Origin: Acidimicrobiia bacterium
GTDB lineage: Bacteria; Actinomycetota; Acidimicrobiia; Acidimicrobiales; AC-14
Length of the DNA: 64,000 nucleotides
Reading direction: 5' to 3'
Assembly (NCBI GenBank): GCA_023264995.1
Contig: JAHFUR010000008.1
Location: 62,001 to 126,000 of the forward strand
The position numbers were made by a program, and so were the translations under genes. The notes beneath the pieces are model-generated. The model was not told the origin of the DNA and did no database searches. It worked only from the letters and a program-made list of their open reading frames with translations. Below, piece after piece: positions 32,550-41,021 of the stretch. Within the stretch, counting starts at the first letter, position 1, and every line of letters begins with the position of its first letter.

Positions 32550-32960
32550 GTGCCCACTGACAAGGCTGTCCGACTCACCCATCTGGGCCTGCCGGTGACC
32601 GACCTGGCCAAGAGCATCGCCTTCTACGAGAAGTGGGCGGGCATGAGCGTGCAGCGCCCGGGCGACCAGCTCGGCATCCGCGGCGCCCGCCTGGCGCAGA
32701 AGGGGGGCACCTTCGTGATCTCCCTCCTTGAGCTCCCCGTCCAGCAGGCCCTCCCCATGCCCGGCGTGATGCACCTCGGCCTCGAATGCAACAGCAAGGC
32801 CCAGGTCGACAAGATCGCGACCGACGCCAAGAAGGCCGGCATCCTCATCTCCGGCCCGGTCGACAGCGGCCCCGACCTCGGCTACCAGACCTACATCTCC
32901 GACCCCGACGGCAACAGCATCGAGTTCTCCTTCGGCCAGCAGGTCGGGCTCACCGAGTAG
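32550..32960 (+). CDS. VOC family protein (glyoxalase-like)
   Basis: 136 residues from GTG 32550 with a purine-rich ribosome site upstream. Typical VOC pattern: LTHLGLPVTDLAKSIAFYEKWAG at the N-terminus, GVMHLGLECNS in the middle and ISDPDGNSIEFSF near the end, with His and Glu metal ligands. Members include glyoxalase I, dioxygenases and antibiotic-binding resistance proteins; this one cannot be assigned further. It has its own promoter and lies 48 bp before a HAD-type gene, possibly co-transcribed. Confidence 0.75.
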   Translation: MPTDKAVRLTHLGLPVTDLAKSIAFYEKWAGMSVQRPGDQLGIRGARLAQKGGTFVISLLELPVQQALPMPGVMHLGLECNSKAQVDKIATDAKKAGILISGPVDSGPDLGYQTYISDPDGNSIEFSFGQQVGLTE

Positions 32961-33008
32961 GCCGGCCCGACCGGGGCTCCCGGCCCCCCAACCGAAAGGA
33001 CCGAGCTG

Positions 33009-33707
33009 GTGGCGAAGGGATCCCAAGCGCTGGGCAGCCCGAGCCCGCCCGAGGTCGTCGCCTTCGACGTGATCGGGACGCTGTTCTCGCTGGCCTCGCT
33101 CGGTCCGCTGTTCGACGCCGCCGGCGCCCCGCCCTCGACTGCCGACGTGTGGTTCTCGCGGCTCGTGGGCGACGGTTGCGCCCTGACCGCGGCGCGCGAC
33201 TACCAGCCCTTCCGCGACGTGGCCCGGGCCAGTCTCCGCGACGTCCTGCCGGGCACCAAGGCCGCGGCCCGCGACAAGGTCCTCGCCGGCCTGGCCAAGC
33301 TCGACGCCTTCCCCGACAGCGCCCCGGCCATGGGCCGGGTGGTCATGAACGCCCGCGTGGTCGTGATCAGCAACGCCAGCGCCGACAGCACCCGCAAGCT
33401 CCTGGCCCGCGGCGGCCTCGATGCCTTCGTCGACGCCGTCATCTCGGCCGAGGACGTCAAGAAGTGGAAGCCGGCATCGGACCCCTACGCGTTCGCCGCC
33501 GCCACCCAGGATGTGCCCCTGGAGCGGATGGCCATGGTCACCGCCCACCCGTGGGACGTGGTCGGCGGCCGGGGGTCCGGGCTGGTCACCGGGTGGTGCA
33601 ACCGGTCGGCCGCCACCTTCCCCGCCCCCTTCGGCTCGCCCGACGTCACCGGCCGGAACCTGCTCGAGGTGGTGGAGCGCCTGTTCGCGCTCACGGGCAC
33701 CACCTGA
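33009..33707 (+). CDS. HAD superfamily hydrolase, haloacid-dehalogenase type II-like
   Basis: 232 residues from GTG 33009 with AAAGGA upstream. Motif I AFDVIGTLF (nucleophilic Asp), motif II VVISNAS, motif III KKWKPA (Lys) and motif IV TAHPWDVVGG with the HxWDxxG pattern of 2-haloacid dehalogenases. It has the usual C1 cap. It could dehalogenate 2-haloacids or dephosphorylate small molecules. Convergent with the heme peroxidase; only 23 bp separate the stops. Confidence 0.75.
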   Translation: MAKGSQALGSPSPPEVVAFDVIGTLFSLASLGPLFDAAGAPPSTADVWFSRLVGDGCALTAARDYQPFRDVARASLRDVLPGTKAAARDKVLAGLAKLDAFPDSAPAMGRVVMNARVVVISNASADSTRKLLARGGLDAFVDAVISAEDVKKWKPASDPYAFAAATQDVPLERMAMVTAHPWDVVGGRGSGLVTGWCNRSAATFPAPFGSPDVTGRNLLEVVERLFALTGTT

Positions 33708-33730
33708 GCTGGCGGTGCGCCGGTCGGGAG

Positions 33731-35197
33731 CTAGGCCACGCCGGCGAAGTGCAGGAAGTCGGCCATGGTGAACTGGCCGGGTGTCGACGAGGGCAGTTCG
33801 GGGGCCCAGGTCGGGGCCACCCGCAGGAACGACGACGGGTCGCCGGCCAGGAGACCGACCAGCACCTCGGCCACGATGGTGGCCCCCGTCGGGCCCAGCC
33901 GCAGGCCGCCTGAGTCCACCTCGGCCTCCCGCAGGAGGTAGTACCAGAGCGGTGTCTGGCCGCGAAGACCGAGATCGTGGCGGGCCGTGCCCATCGCCGC
34001 AGCAACCGCCTCGCCCGAAGGCACCCCGAGCGCCCGGCCACGGAGCATGTCGAGGAGAGCCATGGCCCGTTGCTCCGGGTCGATCGACGACGGGAGCCGG
34101 CCCAGGGGGCCGGTGACCTTGGTGTCGATCCGCCGGCTGAGCTGGGGCGTCGAGCCGCCGATGGTGAAGTAGAGGTCCCAGCTGATCCGCCAGCCCTTCG
34201 GGAGGGGGCGGAAACCGGTGAGGTGCTCCAGGGGGTCGGCGTTGTCGAACGGCAGCATGATGTGCAAGGGCGGCAGCTTGGGGTTCAGGACGTACGTGGC
34301 CCGGATCTGGCTGTGCCCGAAGCGGTAAGCCGCGGCCGAGAACTCCACGGGCATGAAGGGGTCGTTCTTCCAGGCGTAGAAGCGCAGGTCGGCCCGCCGG
34401 CTCCCGGTGGCGGGGTCGACGACGAGGGCCTTCCGGAGCACCTCGGGGCCGGCGATGCGGGCCAGGAAGTCCTCGACGACGACCCACTGGTAATGCCAGC
34501 GGGTGAGCCGCTGGGCCTCGGCGAACACCTCGGGCTCGGCGACGTGCTGGCTGCGGGCCAAGTCGACCGCAGCGTTGTGGAAGCGGAGGACGGCCAGCGT
34601 GAGCTGGGAGAGGATCACGTGGACGTCGTTGCGGGGGTCACCGATGAGGGCGCGGCCCTGGGCGTTGCGGGGCAGGTCCTCGGGCTCCTCGCCCCGGCCG
34701 CGGTTGTGGCCGATGAGCAGCTTGGCCGGGTCGTCACGGTCGTAGAGGAACGGTTGGTCGTCTGGCCCCGAGCCGTAGATGGAATCGAGGTCGAACCGGG
34801 GCGTGCGGTAGTCGACGATGGCGTCGGGGTCGTTGCGCCGCATCAGCACCGAGGTCGGGTCGAAGGTGATGTCGTGGTCGACGAACTGGCCGAGATAGGT
34901 GTAGCCGGCGGGGATGTCGGGGTTCTCACCGGGCTGCGGAGTGCCGGGCGCGGCCGGTGCCGGTGGGGGGCTCCCCGGCGGCCAGGGCAGCATGGAGAGT
35001 GCCAGCTTGTTGAGGGTGGCGTCATGGGGGACGAAGGGGCGGAGCTGGCGGAACATGCGCCCGTAGCGACCGCGCTCCACGCTGGACCGGGGCACGCTGG
35101 CCAGGCCGCGCGACGAGCTTGCGCCGTGGTTGCCGAGCGGGACCGCGGCCCCCGGGACCGCCGGGCCGTCCCCTGGGTCGAGCGTGTTCCCCGCCAT
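33731..35197 (-). CDS. Animal-type heme peroxidase, copy 1
   Basis: 488 residues. Distal site YLGQFVDHDITFD with Gln104 and His108 corresponds to the GQxxDHD motif of myeloperoxidase-family enzymes; the proximal heme His is probably H295 in YRFGHSQIR. No signal peptide was seen, unlike many eukaryotic members. These bacterial peroxidases use H2O2 to oxidise halides or organic substrates; the physiological role is mostly unknown. A second copy, clearly homologous along its length, lies at 48694-50175. Start ATG 35197 has TAGAGT on the minus strand (35209-35204), 6 nt upstream, a leaderless arrangement. Confidence 0.85.
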   Translation of the reverse strand: MAGNTLDPGDGPAVPGAAVPLGNHGASSSRGLASVPRSSVERGRYGRMFRQLRPFVPHDATLNKLALSMLPWPPGSPPPAPAAPGTPQPGENPDIPAGYTYLGQFVDHDITFDPTSVLMRRNDPDAIVDYRTPRFDLDSIYGSGPDDQPFLYDRDDPAKLLIGHNRGRGEEPEDLPRNAQGRALIGDPRNDVHVILSQLTLAVLRFHNAAVDLARSQHVAEPEVFAEAQRLTRWHYQWVVVEDFLARIAGPEVLRKALVVDPATGSRRADLRFYAWKNDPFMPVEFSAAAYRFGHSQIRATYVLNPKLPPLHIMLPFDNADPLEHLTGFRPLPKGWRISWDLYFTIGGSTPQLSRRIDTKVTGPLGRLPSSIDPEQRAMALLDMLRGRALGVPSGEAVAAAMGTARHDLGLRGQTPLWYYLLREAEVDSGGLRLGPTGATIVAEVLVGLLAGDPSSFLRVAPTWAPELPSSTPGQFTMADFLHFAGVA

Positions 35198-35276
35198 ACC
35201 CGCACTCTACGGCGGGCGGCACCATCACGCACCGGCGGCGCCGCTGGTGCCGTGAGGACTCTATGGTCGGCGCAGT
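35198..35276. promoter_or_regulatory. Divergent promoter region (peroxidase 1 and leader ORF)
   Basis: Minus strand TAGAGT (35209-35204) is 6 nt before the peroxidase ATG. Plus strand TATGGT (35262-35267) is 9 nt before ATG 35277, the first codon of a 19-codon leader reading frame. Both fit TANNNT with leaderless or very short leaders. Confidence 0.45.
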
Positions 35277-35336
35277 ATGGGCGACACGCAGGACAGGTCT
35301 CAGCCGGCGGCGGCAGGCTGCTCCGACGCCCGGTAA
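35277..35336 (+). CDS. Possible 19-codon leader ORF
   Basis: ATG 35277 opens a frame of 19 codons ending in TAA at 35334-35336. That TAA shares its last A with the ATG of the next gene (TAATG). The next gene has no Shine-Dalgarno, so reinitiation after this leader could drive it. Composition is unremarkable (Gln, Asp, Ala) and there is no attenuator-like codon run. Confidence 0.35.
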   Translation: MGDTQDRSQPAAAGCSDAR

Positions 35337-35857
35337 TGGAGGACGTGCCGGCGTTCACCCGGTTCCAACGCATGCTCCTGGGCACCGACGGCACGGTGAC
35401 CCACATTCTCGAGGCGTACGCCGACGAGCCGATCGACGTGGTCAAGCTGCAGCAAGAGTTCGGCACCTCCGGCGGGGCCCATCCCGAGCTCGAACTGCCC
35501 GCCGACGACGACAAGGTGCTGCGGCGTCGCGTCGTGCTGCGAGGCCGCCAGAGCGGGCGTACCCTCCTCTACGCCGAGGCGGTCGTCGTCCTGGCCCGGG
35601 CGGCGCCGGCCTTCCTCGATGGGCTGCTCGCCACCGACAAGCCCATCGGGATCCTGCTGGCCGAGCTGCGCACGGAGACCTTCCGCGAGATCCTCCGCGT
35701 CGACCGGGAGCCGGCCGGGGCCACCGGGGCCCACTTCGGCCTCGAGCCGGCCGCCCTGCTCATCTCCCGGACGTACCGGATCGTCACCGGGCACGCGCCC
35801 ACGGTCCTGATCACCGAGAAGTTCCCGCCCAGCTTCTTCCGCGACCTGCCCGCCTGA
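35336..35857 (+). CDS. Chorismate-lyase-like (UbiC/DUF98 family) protein
   Basis: 173 residues from ATG 35336. The core VLRRRVVLRGRQSGRTLLYAEAVVVL resembles the central strand region of UbiC/DUF98 proteins, and a late segment LLISRTYRIVTGHAPTVLITEKFPPSFF matches their C-terminal sheet with Glu. Chorismate lyase makes 4-hydroxybenzoate from chorismate; some family members only bind ligands. It begins immediately after a 19-codon leader frame (TAATG). It is divergent from the heme peroxidase, which might oxidise an aromatic substrate. Catalytic identity is uncertain. Confidence 0.6.
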   Translation: MEDVPAFTRFQRMLLGTDGTVTHILEAYADEPIDVVKLQQEFGTSGGAHPELELPADDDKVLRRRVVLRGRQSGRTLLYAEAVVVLARAAPAFLDGLLATDKPIGILLAELRTETFREILRVDREPAGATGAHFGLEPAALLISRTYRIVTGHAPTVLITEKFPPSFFRDLPA

Positions 35858-35959
35858 CGACGCTCGGGCCACCGGCGTCGTTGTTTGCCCATGGGGCGTG
35901 TGGAAGACTCCGGTACGACGGGGTGCAGGTTGCAACGCGGATGCAAGGAGCTGCAAAGC

Positions 35960-37081
35960 ATGGTCAGAGGTCGTCGGGCTCGGAGGGTCGCTCTCACGGC
36001 CCTGGTGACGGTGGGCGCCGGCGCCTTGGCGTTGTCCGGGCCGTCGGGTGCCGACGTGTCCGCCGTGGTGGGCAGCGCCAACGGGTACTTCGCGAGCGTC
36101 GGCCTCTTCGGCGGCCCGCCGTTCGTGACCGGCCCCACCCCCACGGTCGTCCTGCCCGGAGGTGGGTCCGGCGTCCCCGTCACCGCCACGGCGCCCACCG
36201 GCCAAGCCGGCGCCGGTCCCGCCATCTTCTTCTCGTCGGGCCTGATCGGCCTGAGCACGCAAGGACTGCCCGGGCCCAACGGCTCGGTCACCAGTTCGGC
36301 CACCATCACCAACGTCAACCGGCTGGGCGACGAGGTGTTCACTGCGGCCAGCGTGGCCAGCACGTGCACCGCGTCGGAGAGCGGGGGGCGCACCGCTTCC
36401 ACCACCATCCTCAACGGCACCCTGCGCACCGACAGCGGTGACGACAACCACCCGGCGGTGACGGTGCCCATCCCCACCTCTCCGGCCCCCAACACCCAGA
36501 TTGCCGGCCACCTCCACGTGAACGGCAGCCAGGACAACTTCCGGTTCGTCTTCAACGAGCAGGTCCTCAACGGCGACGGCTCCATCACTGTCAACGCCTT
36601 CCACCAGTACTTCCTCGGCCCCACCGCCGTAGGCGACCTGATCGTCGGCCAGTCCCGCTGCGGCGTCACCATCGTGGCCGGCACCACCTCCACCTCCTCG
36701 ACGAGCACGTCCACCTCCACTTCCACTTCCACTTCCACGTCGACGAGCACGTCGACGTCGACGTCGACGAGCACGTCAACGTCCACCAGCACGAGCACGA
36801 CGATGGCGCCGACCACCACCAGCAGCACCACCACGAGTACGAGCACCTCCACCAGCACCTCGACGACCACGAGCTCGACCACGAGCACCACGGTCTCGCC
36901 CAACGCCTGTCGGGCCTCACTCCTGACCACCCGAACGAATATCACCGCCCAGATCAACGCGGCTCGGGCCTCGGTGCTCCGTACGGTGCCCCGCGAGCAG
37001 CAGGCCCCCTACATGGCCGACCTCGACGCCCGGCAGGCCGAAGCCAACGCCGCCATCGATGCGGCCCTGGCTCGCTGCTGA
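35960..37081 (+). CDS. Secreted choice-of-anchor-P-like protein with Thr/Ser linker
   Basis: 373 residues from ATG 35960, with AAGGAG at 35945-35950. Signal region 1-32 (RRARR then a hydrophobic run). One beta-rich domain about 33-230 with SANGYFASVGLFGG, FSSGLIGLSTQGLPG and ASVASTCTASE, including conserved Cys; two copies of the same domain occur in the protein at 44828-46555. Then a Thr/Ser linker (about 237-310) and a short helical C-terminal domain with Cys at both ends. No membrane anchor or sorting signal at the C-terminus. Probably exported and glycosylated. An inverted repeat TTGCA-N7-TGCAA (35930-35946) overlaps the ribosome site. Confidence 0.65.
   Translation: MVRGRRARRVALTALVTVGAGALALSGPSGADVSAVVGSANGYFASVGLFGGPPFVTGPTPTVVLPGGGSGVPVTATAPTGQAGAGPAIFFSSGLIGLSTQGLPGPNGSVTSSATITNVNRLGDEVFTAASVASTCTASESGGRTASTTILNGTLRTDSGDDNHPAVTVPIPTSPAPNTQIAGHLHVNGSQDNFRFVFNEQVLNGDGSITVNAFHQYFLGPTAVGDLIVGQSRCGVTIVAGTTSTSSTSTSTSTSTSTSTSTSTSTSTSTSTSTSTSTSTTMAPTTTSSTTTSTSTSTSTSTTTSSTTSTTVSPNACRASLLTTRTNITAQINAARASVLRTVPREQQAPYMADLDARQAEANAAIDAALARC
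36681..36898 (+). repeat. Low-complexity (ST)n/TTT coding repeat
   Basis: Tandem ACGTCGACx and ACCTCCACx type codon repeats encode the Ser/Thr linker of the choice-of-anchor-P-like protein. The repeat is imperfect at DNA level and in frame. A TMAPTTT interruption is also found in the linker at 50985-51300. Confidence 0.8.
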
Positions 37082-37195
37082 CCCCACCCTCCATCTGACA
37101 GCAGGCCGCTCCACGCCGCCGCGTGGCGCGGCGGGCCGAAGTACGCGACAGTTCCCGGCACGACAGTCGAACCTGGCGAAAGGCGGCACGTTCTC

Positions 37196-38692
37196 ATGGC
37201 GAATGCGACCGGCACGGCGCAGTACGTCCTGCTCCCCCCTCAAGGCCTCCGGGCCAAGGCGGCCACCACCAGCCCGGAGGCCGTCGAGCTCCTGCGGGCC
37301 ACCCATGACATGGCCGGCACCCAGATGGTGAGCATCGACGGCCGGGACACCGCGATGCGGGTGGTCGACTCCTTGGGCCCCGACGGGGCCAAGCTCGTCG
37401 AGCTCTCGCCGGACGCGGCGCTGTCGGTCCGGGCCGGCCGGCCCGACCTCCGCCTCGTCCCGGTGGTGTACTACACGCCGGCCGTGCTGGCCCCGGAACA
37501 GATCGAGACCGCCGTCAGCCGGGGGAAGGGGGCGGCGGCGGCCGCAGCCATCACCATCCAGGTCGTCTCCAAGAACGGCGCCAAGCCCGTCGCCGACGCC
37601 TTCGTAGTGGCGTTCGTCGACTACAAGGCCCGCACCGGCGCCCAGGGCATCACCGGCGCCGACGGCAAGGTGGACCTGGCCCTCGGCACGGCCAGCATCA
37701 CTCTCGACCGCCTCTACATCTACCCGCTCGATTCCCACTGGAGCCTGGTCAAGAAGAAGCTGGCGGTCACGACGGGCATGTCCGTGACCGTGACGCCGCT
37801 CGACCTCGGTTTCACCGACGGGCTCCGCCACTTCTACGGCAACGCCGCCGACGACGTCGGCGCCGGCGTGACCGTCGGCGTCGTCGACACCGGTGTGTCC
37901 GCCCACCCCGACCTGGTCATCGCCGGCGGGGCCAACACCGTCCCAGGCGAGAACCGGAACGACTTCGGCGACAACGGCAAGGCGCACGGCACCCACGTCG
38001 CCGGCATCATCGCGGCCCGGGGCCACCCGCCCACGGGCCTCCGGGGCGTGGCCCCGGGTGTGTCCCTGCGGGCTTACCGCGTGTTCGCCAAGGGGTCGGG
38101 CCAGGCTTCGAGCTTCGCCATCGCCAAGGCCATCGACGTGGCCATCGCCGAGAAGTGCGACCTGATCAATATGAGCCTCGGTGGTGGCGGGGTCGACCCG
38201 GTCCTCAAGGCCGCGGTCGACGATGCCCGGGCCGCCGGTAGCGTCTGCATCATCGCCTCGGGCAACAACGACCGGGCCCCGGTGAGCTTCCCGGCCAGCG
38301 AAGGCATGGCCCTGGCCGTCTCCGCCGTGGGCCGCAAGGGCACCTTCCCCACCAGCGCGGCGGCGGCCGACGAGGTGGCCGCGCCCTACGGCACCGACAA
38401 GAAGAACTTCGTGGCCGCCTTCTCCAACGTCGGCCCGGAGATCGACCTCACCGGGCCGGGCGTGGGCATCATGTCCACGGTGCCCGGGAGCTACGCCGAG
38501 ATCAGCGGCACCTCGATGGCCTGCCCGGCGGCCACCGGGGCCGCGGCCCGGGCCATCGCCGGCACCGCGGTCATCAAGGCCAAGCGCAACGCCCGCCGCT
38601 CAGAGGCCATCGTCAAAGCCGTGCTGGCATCGGCCACGCTCCTGGGCGTCGGGCCCACCTTCGAGGGGCTCGGCCTGCCCGACCACAAGTAG
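37196..38692 (+). CDS. Subtilisin-like (S8) serine protease with N-terminal domain
   Basis: 498 residues from ATG 37196. Catalytic triad: D231 in VGVVDTGV, H264 in HGTHVAG, S440 in SGTSMACP; Asn in IASGNND (about 357) is the oxyanion residue. Residues about 117-175 form a carboxypeptidase-regulatory-like beta domain before the catalytic domain. There is no signal peptide, and no obvious I9 propeptide. It is followed 7 bp downstream by an 81-residue protein that could supply a propeptide-like or inhibitory function. It may act intracellularly, or be exported by another route. Substrate unknown. Confidence 0.9.
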   Translation: MANATGTAQYVLLPPQGLRAKAATTSPEAVELLRATHDMAGTQMVSIDGRDTAMRVVDSLGPDGAKLVELSPDAALSVRAGRPDLRLVPVVYYTPAVLAPEQIETAVSRGKGAAAAAAITIQVVSKNGAKPVADAFVVAFVDYKARTGAQGITGADGKVDLALGTASITLDRLYIYPLDSHWSLVKKKLAVTTGMSVTVTPLDLGFTDGLRHFYGNAADDVGAGVTVGVVDTGVSAHPDLVIAGGANTVPGENRNDFGDNGKAHGTHVAGIIAARGHPPTGLRGVAPGVSLRAYRVFAKGSGQASSFAIAKAIDVAIAEKCDLINMSLGGGGVDPVLKAAVDDARAAGSVCIIASGNNDRAPVSFPASEGMALAVSAVGRKGTFPTSAAAADEVAAPYGTDKKNFVAAFSNVGPEIDLTGPGVGIMSTVPGSYAEISGTSMACPAATGAAARAIAGTAVIKAKRNARRSEAIVKAVLASATLLGVGPTFEGLGLPDHK

Positions 38693-38699
38693 ACGGCGG

Positions 38700-38945
38700 G
38701 TGACGACGGCCAGGTTCGTCCTCCGCTACCGGGGCGAAGGGACGATGCCTGCCGCCGACCGGTCCCGCGTGCACGAGCTGCACCAGACGGTGGTGGTCGA
38801 GTCGACATCGCGGATGCTCCTGGTGGAGGGCGACCCAACCATGTTGGCCGATCTGGTGGCCACGCTCCCGGGCTGGGTCATGGCGCCGGAGCAGCAGTAC
38901 GACGTACCCGACACCCGGAGGCGCGTCGACGGGCCACCCGAGTAA
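38700..38945 (+). CDS. Small protein downstream of S8 protease (possible inhibitor/propeptide-like)
   Basis: 81 residues from GTG 38700, 7 bp after the protease stop. Pattern RFVLRYRGEG, VHELHQTVVVES, RMLLVEGDPTMLADLVATLPGW, VMAPEQQYDVP suggests a beta-alpha-beta-beta-alpha-beta fold of I9/propeptide-inhibitor size. No signal peptide. I do not recognise the family firmly; an in-trans chaperone or inhibitor for the neighbouring subtilase is inferred from size, fold pattern and position. The ribosome site is weak, so it may be translated by reinitiation after the protease. Confidence 0.5.
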   Translation: MTTARFVLRYRGEGTMPAADRSRVHELHQTVVVESTSRMLLVEGDPTMLADLVATLPGWVMAPEQQYDVPDTRRRVDGPPE

Positions 38946-39011
38946 GGCGCCCGGCGGCGGGCGGCCCGCCGGGCTAGATTTGCGGCAGCGGACACGACGA
39001 CGGGAGTGGCG
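38946..39011 (+). promoter_or_regulatory. Promoter region of YegP/beta-helix gene
   Basis: TAGATT (38975-38980) fits TANNNT, about 31 nt before ATG 39012. CGGGAG (39001-39006) is a Shine-Dalgarno-like sequence 5 nt before the ATG. No -35 box was recognised. Confidence 0.35.
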
Positions 39012-40154
39012 ATGGCTGGTGTAGGCGAGCTCTACAAGACCGCCGAAGGCAAGTGGTCGTTCCGGGTCAAGGCGTCGAACGGCCAGGTCGTGGCCATCGA
39101 CGACGGTCCCGGCTTCGCGGCGAAGGCCGACGCCCGCAATGTGCTGAAGCGGTTGCTGCATGGCGACTACGACGGACCGATCCGTGAGCCCGGGGCCACG
39201 GCGTGCGGGCAGGAGATCAAGTCCAACACCACCCTCGACGGCAACATCCACTGCACCAACGGACCGGCGCTGATCATCACCGCCGACAACATCGTGCTCG
39301 ACCTGGGCGGCTTCACCATCACCGGGGAGGGAGCGGCGGCGGGCGGCGTCCCGGGCATCCTCCTCAAGAACGTCAAGGGTGTCACCGTGCGCAAGGGCAC
39401 GGTCAAGGGCTTCGGCGCCGGCGTGGCCATCGCCGGCGGGGCCAACAACGTCATCGAGAACGTCACCGTCGAGGACAACATCGGCTCCACCGACGGTGAC
39501 TTCGGCGACGGCATCACGGTGAGCGCCAGCAGCGGCAACGTGATCCAGGGCAACACGGTCCGGCGCAACGGGCCGTTCTCCGGGATCTCCCTGGTCGGCG
39601 CGTGCACGAAGAACCAGATCCGCGACAACGTGGTCAGCGACAACAACATGCTGCCCGGCGACCCCAGCAACGGTCGCCAGGACATGGGCATACGCGTCGA
39701 GGGCCCGGCGGCCAACAACAACACCATCAGCGGGAACACCGTGACCGGCAGCGGGGCCGAGGGCATCTGCGTGCTGCCGACCTGCACCGACCCCCAGGCC
39801 GGGTGCGCGGGGACGCCGGGCAACGAGGGCAACGTGATCTCCAAGAACATGAGCCACAGCAACGGCACGAGCGGTCAGGGCAGCGGCATCCGCCTGTTCG
39901 CCGTGCCCCAGCCGGTGGCCGCGTCCAAGACGGTGATCTCCGACAACGTGACCAACGACAACAAGACCTTCGGCGTCGCCATCGACGCCGTCGGCGCGGC
40001 CAACCCCGGCCCGCCGGCCAACACCGCCACCGGGAACAGTGGCAAGGGCAACGGCCAGTTCGACGGGTACGACGGCAACACGCCGGCGTGCGGCAGCAAC
40101 ACCTGGAAGGGCAACACGTTCGCCAAGGTGAACCAGCCCTGCGTGGGCGCCTGA
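39012..40154 (+). CDS. YegP (DUF1508) domain fused to right-handed beta-helix
   Basis: 380 residues from ATG 39012 (GTG 39006 is possible but CGGGAG favours 39012). Residues 1-58 are a YegP/DUF1508 module: GELYKTAEGKWSFRVKASNG and ADARNVLKRLL. From about 65 to 375 there are repeated strands rich in Asn, Gly and Val (NNTISGN, GNVISKN, NQIRDN), the pattern of parallel beta-helix proteins such as pectate-lyase-like or CASH domains. There is no signal peptide. Such helices bind polysaccharides, but no catalytic residues could be identified. The fusion is unusual. It is convergent with a lipoprotein gene. Confidence 0.75.
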   Translation: MAGVGELYKTAEGKWSFRVKASNGQVVAIDDGPGFAAKADARNVLKRLLHGDYDGPIREPGATACGQEIKSNTTLDGNIHCTNGPALIITADNIVLDLGGFTITGEGAAAGGVPGILLKNVKGVTVRKGTVKGFGAGVAIAGGANNVIENVTVEDNIGSTDGDFGDGITVSASSGNVIQGNTVRRNGPFSGISLVGACTKNQIRDNVVSDNNMLPGDPSNGRQDMGIRVEGPAANNNTISGNTVTGSGAEGICVLPTCTDPQAGCAGTPGNEGNVISKNMSHSNGTSGQGSGIRLFAVPQPVAASKTVISDNVTNDNKTFGVAIDAVGAANPGPPANTATGNSGKGNGQFDGYDGNTPACGSNTWKGNTFAKVNQPCVGA

Positions 40155-40163
40155 CGCCGGCCG

Positions 40164-40184
40164 GCCCGGGCGTTAGGCCCGGGC
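40164..40184. terminator. GC hairpin between convergent genes
   Basis: GCCCGGGC (40164-40171) and GCCCGGGC (40177-40184), self-complementary arms around GTTAG, form an 8-bp stem. It starts 9 nt after the beta-helix stop and includes the stop of the convergent lipoprotein gene. No T-run, so it may be a Rho-assisted or bidirectional terminator. Confidence 0.5.
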
Positions 40185-40925
40185 GACCACCTTGTCGAGC
40201 AGCGAACGCTCGAGGTCCTGGGGGAACTCCGCCCCAGGGTTAAGAAAGAACATCCGGATCACGGTGCCCTTGTTGAAGATGACGAGGAAGTCCTGGAACA
40301 GGGGGACGACCAGCTCGTCCAGGTTCACGCTGGCGTTGATGCGCCATGCCATGATCTTGTCGCCGGCGGGAGGGACCTGGCGCGTGGTCACCGTGACCGG
40401 CCCGGGCTTGGCCCCCTCGGGCTTGCTCCGGTCGACGTCGGCGGCGAAGACGCGGGTGAAGCACGCCTGCGCCTTCGGGCCGGCGAGGGCCGTGGCCAAG
40501 GCCGCCGCGTTGGGCTCGGTGGTGTACTCCACCGTCGACCGGCCCTGGGTGGCCAGGCCCCGCAGGTAGGTCGGCGACGTGGCCACGCCCGCCGGGGCAC
40601 CCTTGACCTTCACCCCGAGGCAGGCGGTCAGCTCCTGCCAGACCCGCTCGATGCTGAGGCCCTGACCAGGTTCCTCGGGCTGGGCGGCGAAGCCGGGCGT
40701 GAAGTCCGCCGGCTGGAGGGTGGCGGCCTGGGCCTTGGCAATCAGGGCCTGGTCGGTGCCGGGACGGCCCGGCCCGCTGCTGGCCCCACCACCACCGCAC
40801 GCCGCAGCCATGACCCCAACCACGACCAAGGCGACGACGGGCCGCAAACCGCCCGACACTCGTCCGGTCCGCCGGGCCCTGGCCGTACCTCCTGGGCCCC
40901 TGGCCATGTCAGTTCCCGCCGCCAT
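40173..40925 (-). CDS. Predicted lipoprotein of unknown function
   Basis: 250 residues from ATG 40925 with AAGGAG 7 nt upstream. An Arg-rich leader (about 1-27) precedes a hydrophobic run and lipobox VGVMAAAC. The mature part is soluble and mixed alpha/beta, with Cys in TACLGVKV and QACFTRVF that may pair. No recognised family or catalytic motif. TTGACA on the minus strand (41002-40997) in an AT-rich stretch is a -35 candidate, about 70 nt upstream of the ATG; the -10 is unclear. Convergent with the beta-helix gene. Confidence 0.65.
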   Translation of the reverse strand: MAAGTDMARGPGGTARARRTGRVSGGLRPVVALVVVGVMAAACGGGGASSGPGRPGTDQALIAKAQAATLQPADFTPGFAAQPEEPGQGLSIERVWQELTACLGVKVKGAPAGVATSPTYLRGLATQGRSTVEYTTEPNAAALATALAGPKAQACFTRVFAADVDRSKPEGAKPGPVTVTTRQVPPAGDKIMAWRINASVNLDELVVPLFQDFLVIFNKGTVIRMFFLNPGAEFPQDLERSLLDKVVARA

Positions 40926-41021
40926 GTGACGTCTCCTTCCCTGGTCGCCGCCGACGACCCCGATCTTCACATATTCTCATTTCTCGCGCTCTTTCATGTC
41001 AACAGACGCCGGCGCCAGCGC

